From contig JAIOYW010000022.1 in assembly GCA_021740915.1 (NCBI GenBank), positions 1 to 60,341 of the forward strand: a DNA stretch of 60,341 bases, written 5' to 3'. Of this stretch, positions 29,149 through 39,200 are shown piece after piece. Positions within the stretch are counted from its first letter, which is position 1. Every line of letters begins with the position of its first letter. A model generated the notes under the pieces. That model worked only from the letters and a program-made list of their open reading frames with translations. It did not search any database and was not told the origin of the DNA. This DNA is from Ignavibacteriales bacterium. Its GTDB lineage: Bacteria; Bacteroidota; Ignavibacteria; Ignavibacteriales; Melioribacteraceae. The translations under genes and the position numbers were made by a program.

Positions 29149-30342
29149 ATGGAATGGATTTTCCTGATTCTCTGGCTTTTAATAATTAATGGCGGACTTG
29201 GCGGGCAATATATACTCAACTGGATGGGAAACCAGCCACGTTTTATTGGTGAAAAGACTGTTGGAGTTTCTCCTGGAGTGATGACCTGGTGGAGAGAAGT
29301 TTCAAAACTTGCCTGGGCTACAATTGCAGTAATTATTGAGATTGCCCGTGGACGTAAACTCAAATACTTCTGGCCCGGAACAATCTCAATGGTCACGATT
29401 GTGATCTGTGCTTTTACAGGTGTAATAGAGAATATTGGATTCTTCTATCTCCCGCGATATTATTCTCCTCATATTTTTGCTCCTTACGTTTCAGTTTATC
29501 TCGCGTTCCTTCCTTTTTTCGGAAAGTTCTTATTCAATGCTCCTATCCGGCGTGAACATTGGATCGGAATATCTTTAGTTATTCTTGGCCTTGCAGTACC
29601 GCATATTCCATGGATGATCGGAGCTGCGGTTGATGCCAGTAATTCACTCGACCTTAATGGTATTATCTGGATAATTATTATTAACTGCTGCCTATGCTCA
29701 CAGCAGATATTGAACAATAAGACTGTGCAGACTGCTTTAAAAGGCGTCGGACCCAATGCACTGGTGTTCTGGCGCGAAATATGGAAAATGCTCTTTATTT
29801 CTTCAGCACTTTTCATTTTTCCGCTTATTGCTCACTGGTCACAAGTCAATCTGCCCGAAACAATAACCACGATTGAATATCAAACACGCATAGAAAAAAC
29901 TATGGAAGCTGATGAATTAATTACCTTTAATTCATCCTATTTCCAAACCGATGATGGATATAAATTAAAACCGGGCTTAAACGAAGAACAACTGGCTAAG
30001 GTTGAAGCCGTGATATCAAGTTCGAGTTATCACAGATTTTTCTCGCTTTTCGATGGCAGTATTATTCCGGATAACTGGATTCCAATTTTATTTGTAATTG
30101 CTGCAGGTTTAACGGGTTATATATACAGCTTCGGATTTTTCAATCTTTCACGTTTTTCAGCACATTTGTGGGTTCCCTACACAAATGTATATCTTGCTCT
30201 GCTCCCATTTATTATGCTTTTATTCGGCAAAGATGTGACCGGCTGGCAGGTTGGCGGCGCTGTTGTTGTGACTGCGGGACTAATGGTCGGTGTGATGGAT
30301 TATAGTAAGAATAAAGTTGAAGAAATAGAGAAAAAGAATTGA
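29149..30342 (+). CDS. DMT/EamA-like ten-helix membrane protein
   Basis: 397 aa from ATG 29149, which has GGGAGGAA upstream; a TTG nine codons earlier is less likely. The two halves repeat each other: GVSPGVMTWWREVSKL matches GVGPNALVFWREIWKM, and FAPYVSVYLAFLPFF matches WVPYTNVYLALLPFI. Each half has about five helices, as in drug/metabolite transporters. The halves are separated by a hydrophilic loop of about 70 residues. Substrate and direction are unknown. The conserved WRE in both halves is a candidate functional motif. The ABC-F gene follows 45 bases downstream. Confidence 0.65.
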   Translation: MEWIFLILWLLIINGGLGGQYILNWMGNQPRFIGEKTVGVSPGVMTWWREVSKLAWATIAVIIEIARGRKLKYFWPGTISMVTIVICAFTGVIENIGFFYLPRYYSPHIFAPYVSVYLAFLPFFGKFLFNAPIRREHWIGISLVILGLAVPHIPWMIGAAVDASNSLDLNGIIWIIIINCCLCSQQILNNKTVQTALKGVGPNALVFWREIWKMLFISSALFIFPLIAHWSQVNLPETITTIEYQTRIEKTMEADELITFNSSYFQTDDGYKLKPGLNEEQLAKVEAVISSSSYHRFFSLFDGSIIPDNWIPILFVIAAGLTGYIYSFGFFNLSRFSAHLWVPYTNVYLALLPFIMLLFGKDVTGWQVGGAVVVTAGLMVGVMDYSKNKVEEIEKKN

Positions 30343-30387
30343 CATTTTTTTCCTTTAATTCATCGAAATAACGACTTGAATCCGCAA

Positions 30388-32262
30388 ATGGTTATCCTCA
30401 CCGCCATGGAACTTGAAGTCCATTTCGGTGAGCAGGTAATTCTTGATAAGGCTTCCCTGAGTGTGCACGAGGGGGACAGGATTGGCTTGGTCGGGCGTAA
30501 TGGTGCAGGAAAATCAACATTCCTTAAAATCATTTCCGGATTGATGCCGCCCGATAGCGGTGAGGTCACACGCCGCAGGGAGCTTGTGACAGGGTACCTT
30601 CCACAGAATTTCACCCTGGACGAAGCTGGCACAGTTTATGAAAATATTGCCTCTGGCACTGCTTCAGAAATTGATCTGCTTATTCAGTACGAGAAATTAC
30701 CCTTTGACTCCATCGAAAGGCACAAAATTGAAGAAAAATTAAACAAAAACGATTCGTGGGCGCTTGATAAAAGAATCGGCGTGATTATGCACTCACTCAA
30801 TGCCCCGGATAAAGACAGGATCGTTGGGACGCTTTCCGGCGGAGAAAAACGCCGGACAGCACTCTGTCGAGCGCTTATTTCAAATCCGGAATTGCTCATA
30901 TTAGATGAGCCCACAAATCATCTCGATACAGACTCAATTGAATGGCTGGAAAATTTCCTCAGCCAGTATTCCGGCACCTGCATTTTTGTTACTCACGACA
31001 GATATTTTCTTGATCGAATTGCCAACAGGATAGTTGAGCTTTCCGATGGAACATTTTACTCACATTCAGGGAATTATACCGATTATCTTATCAATAAGGC
31101 TGAACGCCAGGTGGTCATGGAAACTGAGGAACGGAAACGCCAGATGTTTCTGCGCCGGGAACTCGAATGGGTAAGAACAGGTCCCCGCGCCCGAAGAACT
31201 AAATCCAAAAGCAGACTTGATAATTATTATGAGCTTGTCTCACAGGAATACAAGGAAAATGATCTTGATGTGGACTTGATAATTCCGGCACCGGATCGCC
31301 TTGGAAATAAGGTGCTTGAATTAAAAAACCTCGGATATTCAATTTCGGGACGGACTCTTTTCCAGAATTTCAATTTCCGGTTTGAAAGCGGCAGGAAAGT
31401 TGGTATTGTCGGGAGCAACGGTGTTGGGAAGACTACATTATTACGGATCATTCTGGGAGAAGTTTTTCCGACCGATGGGATGACTGATATAGGAGAAACA
31501 ACTCAGTTTAACTATGTGGATCAGTCGAGATTGCTGTTGAAAGATAATGAAACAGTTATCCAGGCGATCGGCGGAGGAAATGATTTTGTCAGGTTCGGCA
31601 GGCAGCAGCTCACTATCTGGAGTTATCTCAGGCGCTTCCTTTTCACAGATGACAGAATAAATACGATTGTCGGAAGACTTTCCGGAGGAGAAAAAAGCAG
31701 GCTGACACTTGCAAAAATTTTGTGCAATGGCGGAAATTTTCTTTTGCTTGATGAACCGACAAATGACCTCGATCTGCCGACGCTTAGAATTCTGGAAGAA
31801 GCCCTGATCGGTTTCGATGGTTGCCTTGCAGTTATCAGCCATGACCGTTATTTTCTGAATCGTGTCTGCAACGGAATCCTGGCATTTGAAGAAGGCGGAG
31901 AGATCTATTTTAGCGAAGGCGGTTATGATTATTATATTGAAAAGAAGGAGAAACGGAAAAGACTACTGATTCCGGAACAGACAACGAAGCCGAGGGAGGA
32001 AAAGCCCAAAATTAAGGGTAAGGCTAAGAAACTTAGTTTTAACGAGGTCAAAGAATTAAAGGAGATTGAGATGAACATCGCTGCCGCTGAAAAAGAAGTT
32101 AAAAGAATCGAACAGATTTTTTCTGATCCGGAATTCTTTTCTAAAAATGCCGAGAAAACTCCTGAATTTCTTGCTCAACTCAATTCCGCAAAGGAATTAC
32201 TTGAAAGATTATATTCCCGATGGGAAGAGTTGGAAGCGCTCAGGGAATCTTATATAGAATAA
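30388..32262 (+). CDS. ABC-F family ATPase, Uup-like
   Basis: About 624 aa with two ABC domains and no membrane helices. Walker A GRNGAGKST and GSNGVGKTT; signature LSGGEKRRTAL and LSGGEKSRLTLAK; Walker B LLILDEPTNHLD and FLLLDEPTNDLD. The inter-domain linker is basic and helical (about 225-275). The C-terminal coiled coil (about 555-620; KELKEIEMNIAAAEKEVKR) is the Uup/DNA- or ribosome-binding extension. Such proteins act on stalled ribosomes or branched DNA. ATG 30388 gives the usual Uup-like opening MVILTAMELEVHFGEQ; an in-frame TTG at 30376 adds four residues. Confidence 0.92.
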   Translation: MVILTAMELEVHFGEQVILDKASLSVHEGDRIGLVGRNGAGKSTFLKIISGLMPPDSGEVTRRRELVTGYLPQNFTLDEAGTVYENIASGTASEIDLLIQYEKLPFDSIERHKIEEKLNKNDSWALDKRIGVIMHSLNAPDKDRIVGTLSGGEKRRTALCRALISNPELLILDEPTNHLDTDSIEWLENFLSQYSGTCIFVTHDRYFLDRIANRIVELSDGTFYSHSGNYTDYLINKAERQVVMETEERKRQMFLRRELEWVRTGPRARRTKSKSRLDNYYELVSQEYKENDLDVDLIIPAPDRLGNKVLELKNLGYSISGRTLFQNFNFRFESGRKVGIVGSNGVGKTTLLRIILGEVFPTDGMTDIGETTQFNYVDQSRLLLKDNETVIQAIGGGNDFVRFGRQQLTIWSYLRRFLFTDDRINTIVGRLSGGEKSRLTLAKILCNGGNFLLLDEPTNDLDLPTLRILEEALIGFDGCLAVISHDRYFLNRVCNGILAFEEGGEIYFSEGGYDYYIEKKEKRKRLLIPEQTTKPREEKPKIKGKAKKLSFNEVKELKEIEMNIAAAEKEVKRIEQIFSDPEFFSKNAEKTPEFLAQLNSAKELLERLYSRWEELEALRESYIE

Positions 32263-32604
32263 TTATGTTTAATATTTTGGATGTTTATCAATTTCATTAT
32301 CCGCTGCAATAAATAATTGATAGGATGCAGGCTAATTCGGAAATCAGATGGCGCCGGGTATTCCGGGAAGGGTCAGCTAAATTGCCCGATTTTAAGAACA
32401 GTTCAAAAAGTACTGCCCTTAAATGAAACATTTTGATCATAGCCGAACTTAACTTATTTTTAAATATATCTTTCAATTTAATAATTCACCCCAATTCCCC
32501 TCTATCTCATTTTTCCGGATTATGATTTTAGGATATTATGTCTTATTATTGCAGTATTACATCTGTATTATTTTAACTTTCCTCAGCTTTTAAGGGAATT
32601 AACG
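32263..32604. other. 342-base intergenic region
   Basis: It lies between the ABC-F gene and the Cys-rich enzyme gene, with both reading rightward. There is no gene-sized frame and no clear terminator. AAGGGAATTAACG before 32605 is the ribosome site of the next gene. Confidence 0.5.
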
Positions 32605-34395
32605 ATGCACACTTTTCACATCCCGGTTATGGGACTAAGCTACACTATTGATACCCCAATAAAAGTAGCGCCTTATGGAATATCTTCTGTAATTTCGATT
32701 GTGGATGATAGTCTTATCGAAAAAATGCGTGAGCATTACAGCCAGAAATTTGGCCTGACTTATAATGCCATCACAGAGAAAATGAAAGATTTCCGAGCAG
32801 AAAGGATTCGCAATTATCTCGATCTCGTTGAACATATTGTAACCGAAAAATTTGAATCCCTAAAGAATTCCATTCACGATAAAGGTGAGGAAATTCACAA
32901 ATACATTGAGATGCTTCCTGAAAGATCAGAACTTAAAGCAAAATTCCAGTCACTGCTGGATTCAGGCAATGCTTTGGGAGATGAGATCAATGACTGGATA
33001 CTTACTAACCTGAACCCCGGCAGTATTGATGTTAATATCATGACAAAGCTGGATAAAGACAATTACGATAAGGACGAAAAACTTCCCGTAGAGTTCAACG
33101 ATGCACACGCAGCCCTTAGAGGATTTGCCACCAGCAAACTTAAATCTTCAATAGTGTTCTCTGCCGGAATGAATCCGCGGCTCTATTCGTATATGGAAAA
33201 TTTTGAAGATTTTTATCCTGATAAAAATTCCAATCTGATAAAAAAAATAATTCTCAAAGTCAGTGATTACAGATCAGCCTTAATCCAGGGAAAATTTCTT
33301 GCGAAAAAAGGACTATGGGTCTCGGAATACAGAGTTGAATCCGGCTTAAATTGCGGTGGTCATGCTTTCGCATCGGACGGTTACCTTCTCGGTCCTATTC
33401 TTGAGGAATTCAGACAAAAGCGCAGTGAACTAACACAAACCCTTTTTGAAATTTACTCACATGCACTAAAGCTGAAAGCACGATTTTCTCCTGAAAAGCC
33501 GCTGCCTATTAAACTGACTGCACAAGGCGGAGTTGGAACATCCGATGAACATAACTTTCTCCTTGATCATTATAACCTCGATTCTGTTGGATGGGGTTCG
33601 CCTTTTCTTCTCGTTCCAGAAGCTGTCAGCATTGATGACGGAACAATGGAAGCCGTCAGAAAAGCAAAAGAAGACGATCTTTACCTCAGCGGAATATCGC
33701 CCTTAGGAGTTCCTTTTAACAGCCTGCGTAATAACACCCAGGATATTGATAAACTCGAATTGATTAACAAAGGAAGGCCCGGAAGTTCCTGCCCTAAGAA
33801 ATACTTACAGTTTAATACTGAATTTACTGACAGACCAATATGTACAGCTTCGCGGCAATATCAGCATCTTAAGATAAATGAACTTGAAGAGTCGGGGAAT
33901 TCAGAGAGCACCTTCAAAGATAATTTCGATAAAATAACTGAAAAAGCCTGTATTTGTGTTGGACTCAGTAATGCATCACTGCTGGCAAACGATCTTGAAA
34001 TTAAAGGGAAAAGTAAAGGCGTTTCGGTTTGCCCGGGTCCTAATATTGCTTATTTCGATAAGATTCTGACTCTCAAAGAAATGATTTCACATATTTATGG
34101 CAGAATTAATGTTGTTGACATAAATCTTCGCCCGAATTTATTCATTAAAGAAATGAGTCTTTATATTAATTATCTGAGATCACAGATTGTTGATGCAGGA
34201 AATGAAGTGAGTGATAAGCAGAAAAAATATTTTGAAATTTTCAGGCAGAACCTTATTGAAGGTATGGATTATTATCACAAACTATTTGCTGATTATAAGG
34301 ATAAATACTCCCATTTCAAGGATGATTTCGGAACAGAGGTTGAAAAACTCCGTGGTGAACTGCTTTCTCTTTTCAGGAAAAGCAGCGCTGCGTGA
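32605..34395 (+). CDS. Cys-rich protein, putative TIM-barrel flavoenzyme
   Basis: 596 aa, no signal peptide. I do not recognise the exact family. The centre has GLNCGGHAFASDG (about 248-260) and LTAQGGVGTSDEHNFLLDHY with GWGSPFLLVPEA. These resemble the GGH and the GG...G..GTxFL...E phosphate-binding motifs of nitronate monooxygenase/FMN TIM-barrel enzymes. The C-terminal third has Cys in SSCPKKYL, PICTASRQY, ACICVGLSN and VSVCPGPN, suggesting a metal or Fe-S site. A charged helical insert (about 35-125) precedes the barrel-like part. The enzyme assignment is inference; the gene could also be unrelated. It stands alone, convergent with the next gene. Confidence 0.55.
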   Translation: MHTFHIPVMGLSYTIDTPIKVAPYGISSVISIVDDSLIEKMREHYSQKFGLTYNAITEKMKDFRAERIRNYLDLVEHIVTEKFESLKNSIHDKGEEIHKYIEMLPERSELKAKFQSLLDSGNALGDEINDWILTNLNPGSIDVNIMTKLDKDNYDKDEKLPVEFNDAHAALRGFATSKLKSSIVFSAGMNPRLYSYMENFEDFYPDKNSNLIKKIILKVSDYRSALIQGKFLAKKGLWVSEYRVESGLNCGGHAFASDGYLLGPILEEFRQKRSELTQTLFEIYSHALKLKARFSPEKPLPIKLTAQGGVGTSDEHNFLLDHYNLDSVGWGSPFLLVPEAVSIDDGTMEAVRKAKEDDLYLSGISPLGVPFNSLRNNTQDIDKLELINKGRPGSSCPKKYLQFNTEFTDRPICTASRQYQHLKINELEESGNSESTFKDNFDKITEKACICVGLSNASLLANDLEIKGKSKGVSVCPGPNIAYFDKILTLKEMISHIYGRINVVDINLRPNLFIKEMSLYINYLRSQIVDAGNEVSDKQKKYFEIFRQNLIEGMDYYHKLFADYKDKYSHFKDDFGTEVEKLRGELLSLFRKSSAA

Positions 34396-34519
34396 ATTAT
34401 TTCCGGCAGCAGAAATTTTTATGAAAAATTGAAAATTCCTCTTTATGAGTTTGATGATGGTTAAATTTCCACTGCGGATACTTTCTTGGTTTCCATAGTT
34501 TTTATTAAACCGTTAAGGT

Positions 34520-35548
34520 TTAGAAAACAAAATTAAACGACAAACTGTAGCTTATCCCCCTCAGATTTTTATTATAGGTGAACGGGACAAAATAGCTGAC
34601 TTTTGAATCAAGAAGAATATATTTATTCTTGTACAATTCAAGTCCTATTGTTGGAGAGATAAAAAACAAATCATCGTATGACCCGCTGTTGGTTATGTAT
34701 GCATAACCAATTACATATCCGGAATACAAATTAAATAATCCCTGTTCTCCACCTCCGAGATATCTTGAATAAAAATCCTGCCCGAATCCCACTATAAATA
34801 ATTCACTCCATTGTGCAGTATCAGTAACCTGTGGAATACTTTTATAAGCTCCCAGTAAAGCAAAGGATTTCCCCCTCGTAAAAAGATATTTAAGGAAAAT
34901 ACCGTTGTAATCTGTGGAGGATATTCCTGATTTCGGATTTTCGATTTTAAGATAGGAAAATTCCAGCCCTGGCATATTGACAAAGTCGATATCGGTTGTT
35001 TCTGGTGATGTGACTTCGTCCTCAATCCGGATGTTCGCCATAGATAAATTCTCCCTTTGAAGCAGAAGATTAAATTCTTTTTCCTTTTCAAATATTTTCT
35101 CATCAATTGTCCGGGTTTCTGACCAGATAGCCGCATATTTTTCAGACTGAACATCTAATCTTGCAATCATTGCTTCATATTCAGCTTTTGTGTTTTTGAG
35201 ATAGGATATTTCATCCCTTAATGCAGTAATTTTTTCCTCATTATTAATAGTCGATAATCTTCTTGCCGCCACCATTCCAAGGGTTTCACAAAATTCCTCG
35301 ATCTCTCTGGTAGAATTACCTGTGAATAGGAGCGTAACCTCCATACTCCTGCGATTGTCGTTTCTGCCAATAATAACAGCATTTTTTTCGATAAAATATT
35401 TCTCCAATTTTTCGACGCTCCCGGAAAAATCTATCGAAAGAATTGTAATATTCAATTCTGTGGAGAATCCGCTCATAGTTTTCTGTTCGATACTCTGAGG
35501 AAAAATTATACCGCATAACAAAAAAGCCATAATGACAATTTTATACAT
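34520..35548 (-). CDS. DUF4349-like periplasmic domain with coiled coil and barrel-like C-terminus
   Basis: 342 aa. A signal peptide (MYKIVIMAFLLCGIIFPQS) is followed by a region like DUF4349 (about 25-165; ANI/MEVTLLFTGNSTREIEEF...LGMVAARRL, then a long charged coiled coil KITALRDEISYLKNTKAEYEAMIARL). The C-terminal half (about 190-342) is a series of aromatic beta-strands, ending SYSLSFNFVF with a terminal Phe as in outer-membrane barrels. The gene may encode a small outer-membrane anchored protein. The usual DUF4349 protein ends in a membrane helix, so this arrangement is unusual. GGAG upstream supports the start. Confidence 0.6.
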   Translation of the reverse strand: MYKIVIMAFLLCGIIFPQSIEQKTMSGFSTELNITILSIDFSGSVEKLEKYFIEKNAVIIGRNDNRRSMEVTLLFTGNSTREIEEFCETLGMVAARRLSTINNEEKITALRDEISYLKNTKAEYEAMIARLDVQSEKYAAIWSETRTIDEKIFEKEKEFNLLLQRENLSMANIRIEDEVTSPETTDIDFVNMPGLEFSYLKIENPKSGISSTDYNGIFLKYLFTRGKSFALLGAYKSIPQVTDTAQWSELFIVGFGQDFYSRYLGGGEQGLFNLYSGYVIGYAYITNSGSYDDLFFISPTIGLELYKNKYILLDSKVSYFVPFTYNKNLRGISYSLSFNFVF

Positions 35549-35721
35549 AATATAATCTCCAATTGTTTTTTAGAAAACTACAAATATTTTTAATAGGAAA
35601 GATGTCTATAGGAATAATATTTAATGCCAGACTTTAAAAGCTGATTCTGAATAACCGGACAATATAGCGCATTCTGTCAGATTGAGAGTTTTTTAGGCTG
35701 GCATTATCTGTGCGTTATGAA

Positions 35722-35750
35722 AATAAAAAGGCTGTCTTTCGAGACAGCCT
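35722..35750 (-). terminator. Intrinsic terminator with AGGCTGTCT stem
   Basis: Nine-bp stem (35729-35737 with 35742-35750) and a TTCG loop. On the minus strand it is followed by CTTTTTATTTTC. It ends the small tail-anchored gene at 35779. Confidence 0.85.
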
Positions 35751-35778
35751 CACTCAGCAATACTTGCTTAATAATTTA

Positions 35779-36165
35779 TTAGAATCGGGAAAAGACAGAG
35801 GCAGCAATTGAAGAAAAAAGCCAGATAATAAGCCCTCCAACGACAATACCGCCTATAAAAAGAAGCCTTTCGAATTTTTGTTTTAGTTCTTTACCGTCAT
35901 AAGGTTCAAGATTGCTTCTATGCAATGGGACATAATCACCAAATTTTTGCGCCGTATCGAATGACTCTGCTGCGGATTGGTTTTCCTGCAAATTTCCGGA
36001 AAGCGGGAGCGGCTTGAAAGCAGGTTTTGGAAGCCTTGAATCGTAAGTTGTTTTGCTGTACCACCAATTTTCAGGTAAGGTAATGCTTATTAATTCTTTT
36101 TTTATGTTGTTTTCAACATCAATAATTTCCGGTTCTTTCTTAACCGGTGATATTTCGTGAATCAT
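35779..36165 (-). CDS. Small protein with a C-terminal membrane anchor
   Basis: 128 aa from ATG 36165 (MIHEISPVKKEPEIID). The frame is open up to 36219, but that earlier ATG lies in the loop of the terminator of the upstream gene, so it is rejected. The first 95 residues are polar, with several Pro and Trp. Residues about 103-125 form one membrane helix (FIGGIVVGGLIIWLFSSIA). No family was recognised. It lies between two terminators and so has its own promoter. Confidence 0.6.
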   Translation of the reverse strand: MIHEISPVKKEPEIIDVENNIKKELISITLPENWWYSKTTYDSRLPKPAFKPLPLSGNLQENQSAAESFDTAQKFGDYVPLHRSNLEPYDGKELKQKFERLLFIGGIVVGGLIIWLFSSIAASVFSRF

Positions 36166-36200
36166 ATTTTTCCAAACGAGAAAATGCTGAATGAAATAAG

Positions 36201-36237
36201 AAAAAGTAAAGGGTTTCAATATAATGAAACCCTTTAC
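36201..36237 (-). terminator. Intrinsic terminator of the FN3 T9SS gene
   Basis: Perfect 13-bp stem (36206-36218 with 36225-36237), six-base loop. On the minus strand it is followed by TTTTTCTTATTTC. Confidence 0.9.
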
Positions 36238-36250
36238 AATAAATCAAACT

Positions 36251-39200
36251 CTATTTAATGAGCATCATTTTTTTAATTGCGCTGTAATTGCCAGCTTTCA
36301 ATTCATATATATAAATACCGCTCTGCAAATTCGATGCATCAAAAACAAATTCATGTGAACCAGCCTGCATCCGTTGATTAACCAATTCTGCCACCTTTTC
36401 ACCGATAATATTAAATACATTCAGCCTGACATCAGCTTCCTGTGGAATGTTAACGGTAATCCTTGTAGAAGGATTGAACGGGTTCGGATAATTCTGAAGC
36501 AGGGCAAATTCCGTTGGGATTGATTCTTCTAATGAGACTGTAACCACATCCGAGTATTCAAAAGCGCCATCGGTATCAATCTGTTTCAGACGATACTGAA
36601 TATTTCCCGCGCCCGGATTTTCATCTGTGAATGAATAGTATTTTGGTGAATTCGAATTCCCGTATCCAGGTATAAATGCAATTGATTTCCAATTTGCAGC
36701 ATTGTTATTTCCGGAGCTTGCCGAAGGTGAAACAACTCTTTCGACTTCAAACCCGTAATTATTCACCTCTGTGGCAGTCTGCCAGTTTAGGGTGACTGTA
36801 TTTCCTGAAACCGCTCCGTTAAATGACGTTAATTCAACAGGAAGCGGAGCTTCTGACCAGCCTGTGGAAACACGGATTCCGTCAACAATGATATTTTGCG
36901 TAGCGCTATACTGCCTGAGAGCTACACCATCTACAGTCGCCATACCACCACCGGAATCAGTCACCAATGGTGCCCCGGCAGCGGATTCATTGGCTGGTAC
37001 ACCACTGCTGAATACCCATAAACTACACGCACCATTTGTGTTGATTTCATACTTTAACACACAAAGATAAGTGGTACCAACTGCAAAATCTGTTGTGCTG
37101 AATGTCCCAGTACTTGAATTATCCAATCCAAACCGCAGATTTCCAGAAACATCCTGGATAAAGACTCTTGCAGCAAATGTTGAAGTTCCGGTTATTAAAT
37201 GGAAAAAATAGCCATTAGAAATTGTAGTTACATTAATTAAAAATGAAGTGTATAATATCCCCGAAGTCTGCTGAGAACTTAGCGCTTTATTAATATCCTC
37301 ACCGGTATTATCAACTAAGGCGGCGTTTCCGATACTGCTATTCGGGTAACCTGCATAGGATAAACCGGTTGTTGTATTTATTGGCTGCGTTCCTGCTCCG
37401 CTGTGGGCTGTCCAGCCATTGTCCGTCAGATTTCCTGTAAAATTAAAATTTTCTTCTAATAAAAGTACTGAAGGTGGAATTGTTGTCGTTTCATTTCCAG
37501 TCGCCGGAGTTGAAGCCTTATAATTCTCAGAAGTTCCGGATCCGTTAAATTCGTAGATAGCTACATGATATGTAACACCCTGGGTCAGATTCGTAATGTC
37601 AACCGTACTTCCTGAACCTTTATAAACAACATAATTTCCTGTGCCGATCTGAGTTCCTGAGCCAAATGCTGCATTCGCAGTATATGTTGTTCCGTCAACG
37701 GGGTCGCTGTCAACAGCTCCGCCGCTTTTCATCAGCACAATTCTGTCACTTCCATTACCGCTGGTCCAGCTGAGAGTTACAGTTGTTGAAGCAACATCTG
37801 AAAAAACGGCATCTGTGGCGGAGGTAGTCGGCTCATCAGCGAGTGTATAGAATGAATACTCTGAGCCATAAGTTGTCCCAACAGAGTTTGTAGCATAAGC
37901 CCTGACAAAGTATTGTGTATTTGCAGTCAATGATGACATACTTCCGGTAATAGCACCTGTTCCTGCACCTTCTTCAGTTTTGCTGTTCGCTATGGTAGGT
38001 TCTGTCGAAGTATTCCAGCAAAGTCCTTTTTGAGTTACACTTTCTCCCCCGTCTGCGCTTACGTTTCCACCCCAGGTCGCAGTTGTGGAACTCTTTGTCG
38101 TAATACTTTCATTAGTAGTAACAGTTGGTGCAGTTTCAACAGTGGCAGTTATCGAAAGTGTATTACTCGTCAAATCACCGCCGCCGTCTAATTCAAGACC
38201 TGCAATTGTTATGCTGAAATTGCTTATATCCGAATCGAAATCAGTTCCGTCATAGTCTAAGGTCAGTGTAGCATTCGTTTCATCCACATAAGCAACCGAA
38301 AATACTGTAACTCCCGATGGCTCATTATTAAGAGTAAACGACCCATTTAGCAATGTCCCATCTTTGAAAGTATCATTAGTTAAAACAAGACTTATCTCTG
38401 CTCCGTCAAGATTTGCTTCTGTAAGACCTGCATGGCTGATAGTCAAAGTCGGATCTACCGGGGTTTCGGTTAACTGGCTGCCTGTTGCAGGGGAAGTCGT
38501 AAGATAATTTGTTGTGGCTCCTGAGCCGTTAAATTCAAAAATCGAGATATGATATGTTGTCGAATGAAGTAGTCCGGTAATACCAACTGTTGCACCGCTG
38601 CCGGAATAAACAACATAATTCCCCGTACCAATCTGATCGCCGCTTCCGAATGCTGCATTTGCAGTATATGCGCTGCCGTCAACCGGCGATGCATCAACTG
38701 CTCCGCCTTCTTTCATCAGTACTACCCTTGAAGCGCCGTCGCCCGAGGTCCAGTTGATCGTGAAGGAAGTAGTGGCGACATCAGTAAAGTTAATGGAAGA
38801 AGATTGTGTGGTTGGTTCAGAAGCAAATGAATCTGAAATATCAAATGAAAAATCGTCGATCATAAGTCTTTCAGTTGTACTGGAGGCACTAACTTTTACA
38901 ATAAACTGATTGGCTGATAAACCTGCAGAACTTGATATATTTTGGGTGAAAGTTGTCCAGTCAGATGTATTGCCAAGAGCTGCATTGTCAATAACTCCGG
39001 ATGTTCCGATTGATGTAGCAGTTGTCCAGTTCGAACCACCGTCAAAGCTATATGAGACGGTAAAAGCCGGACTTGGGCTTCCATCCCAACGTCTCGCCTT
39101 GAATCCAAATCGGGAAAACTTTTTCCCCGCTTCCAATGAGGCCGTATAAGTGCCTGTCCAGCTAATGGGAGTAGAGTTACTTAACCTCCATGAATACGTA

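Noticed and set aside
36166-36219. ATG at 36219 as the start of the small tail-anchored protein
   Set aside because: It sits in the loop of the terminator hairpin of the upstream gene; ATG 36165 is after it.
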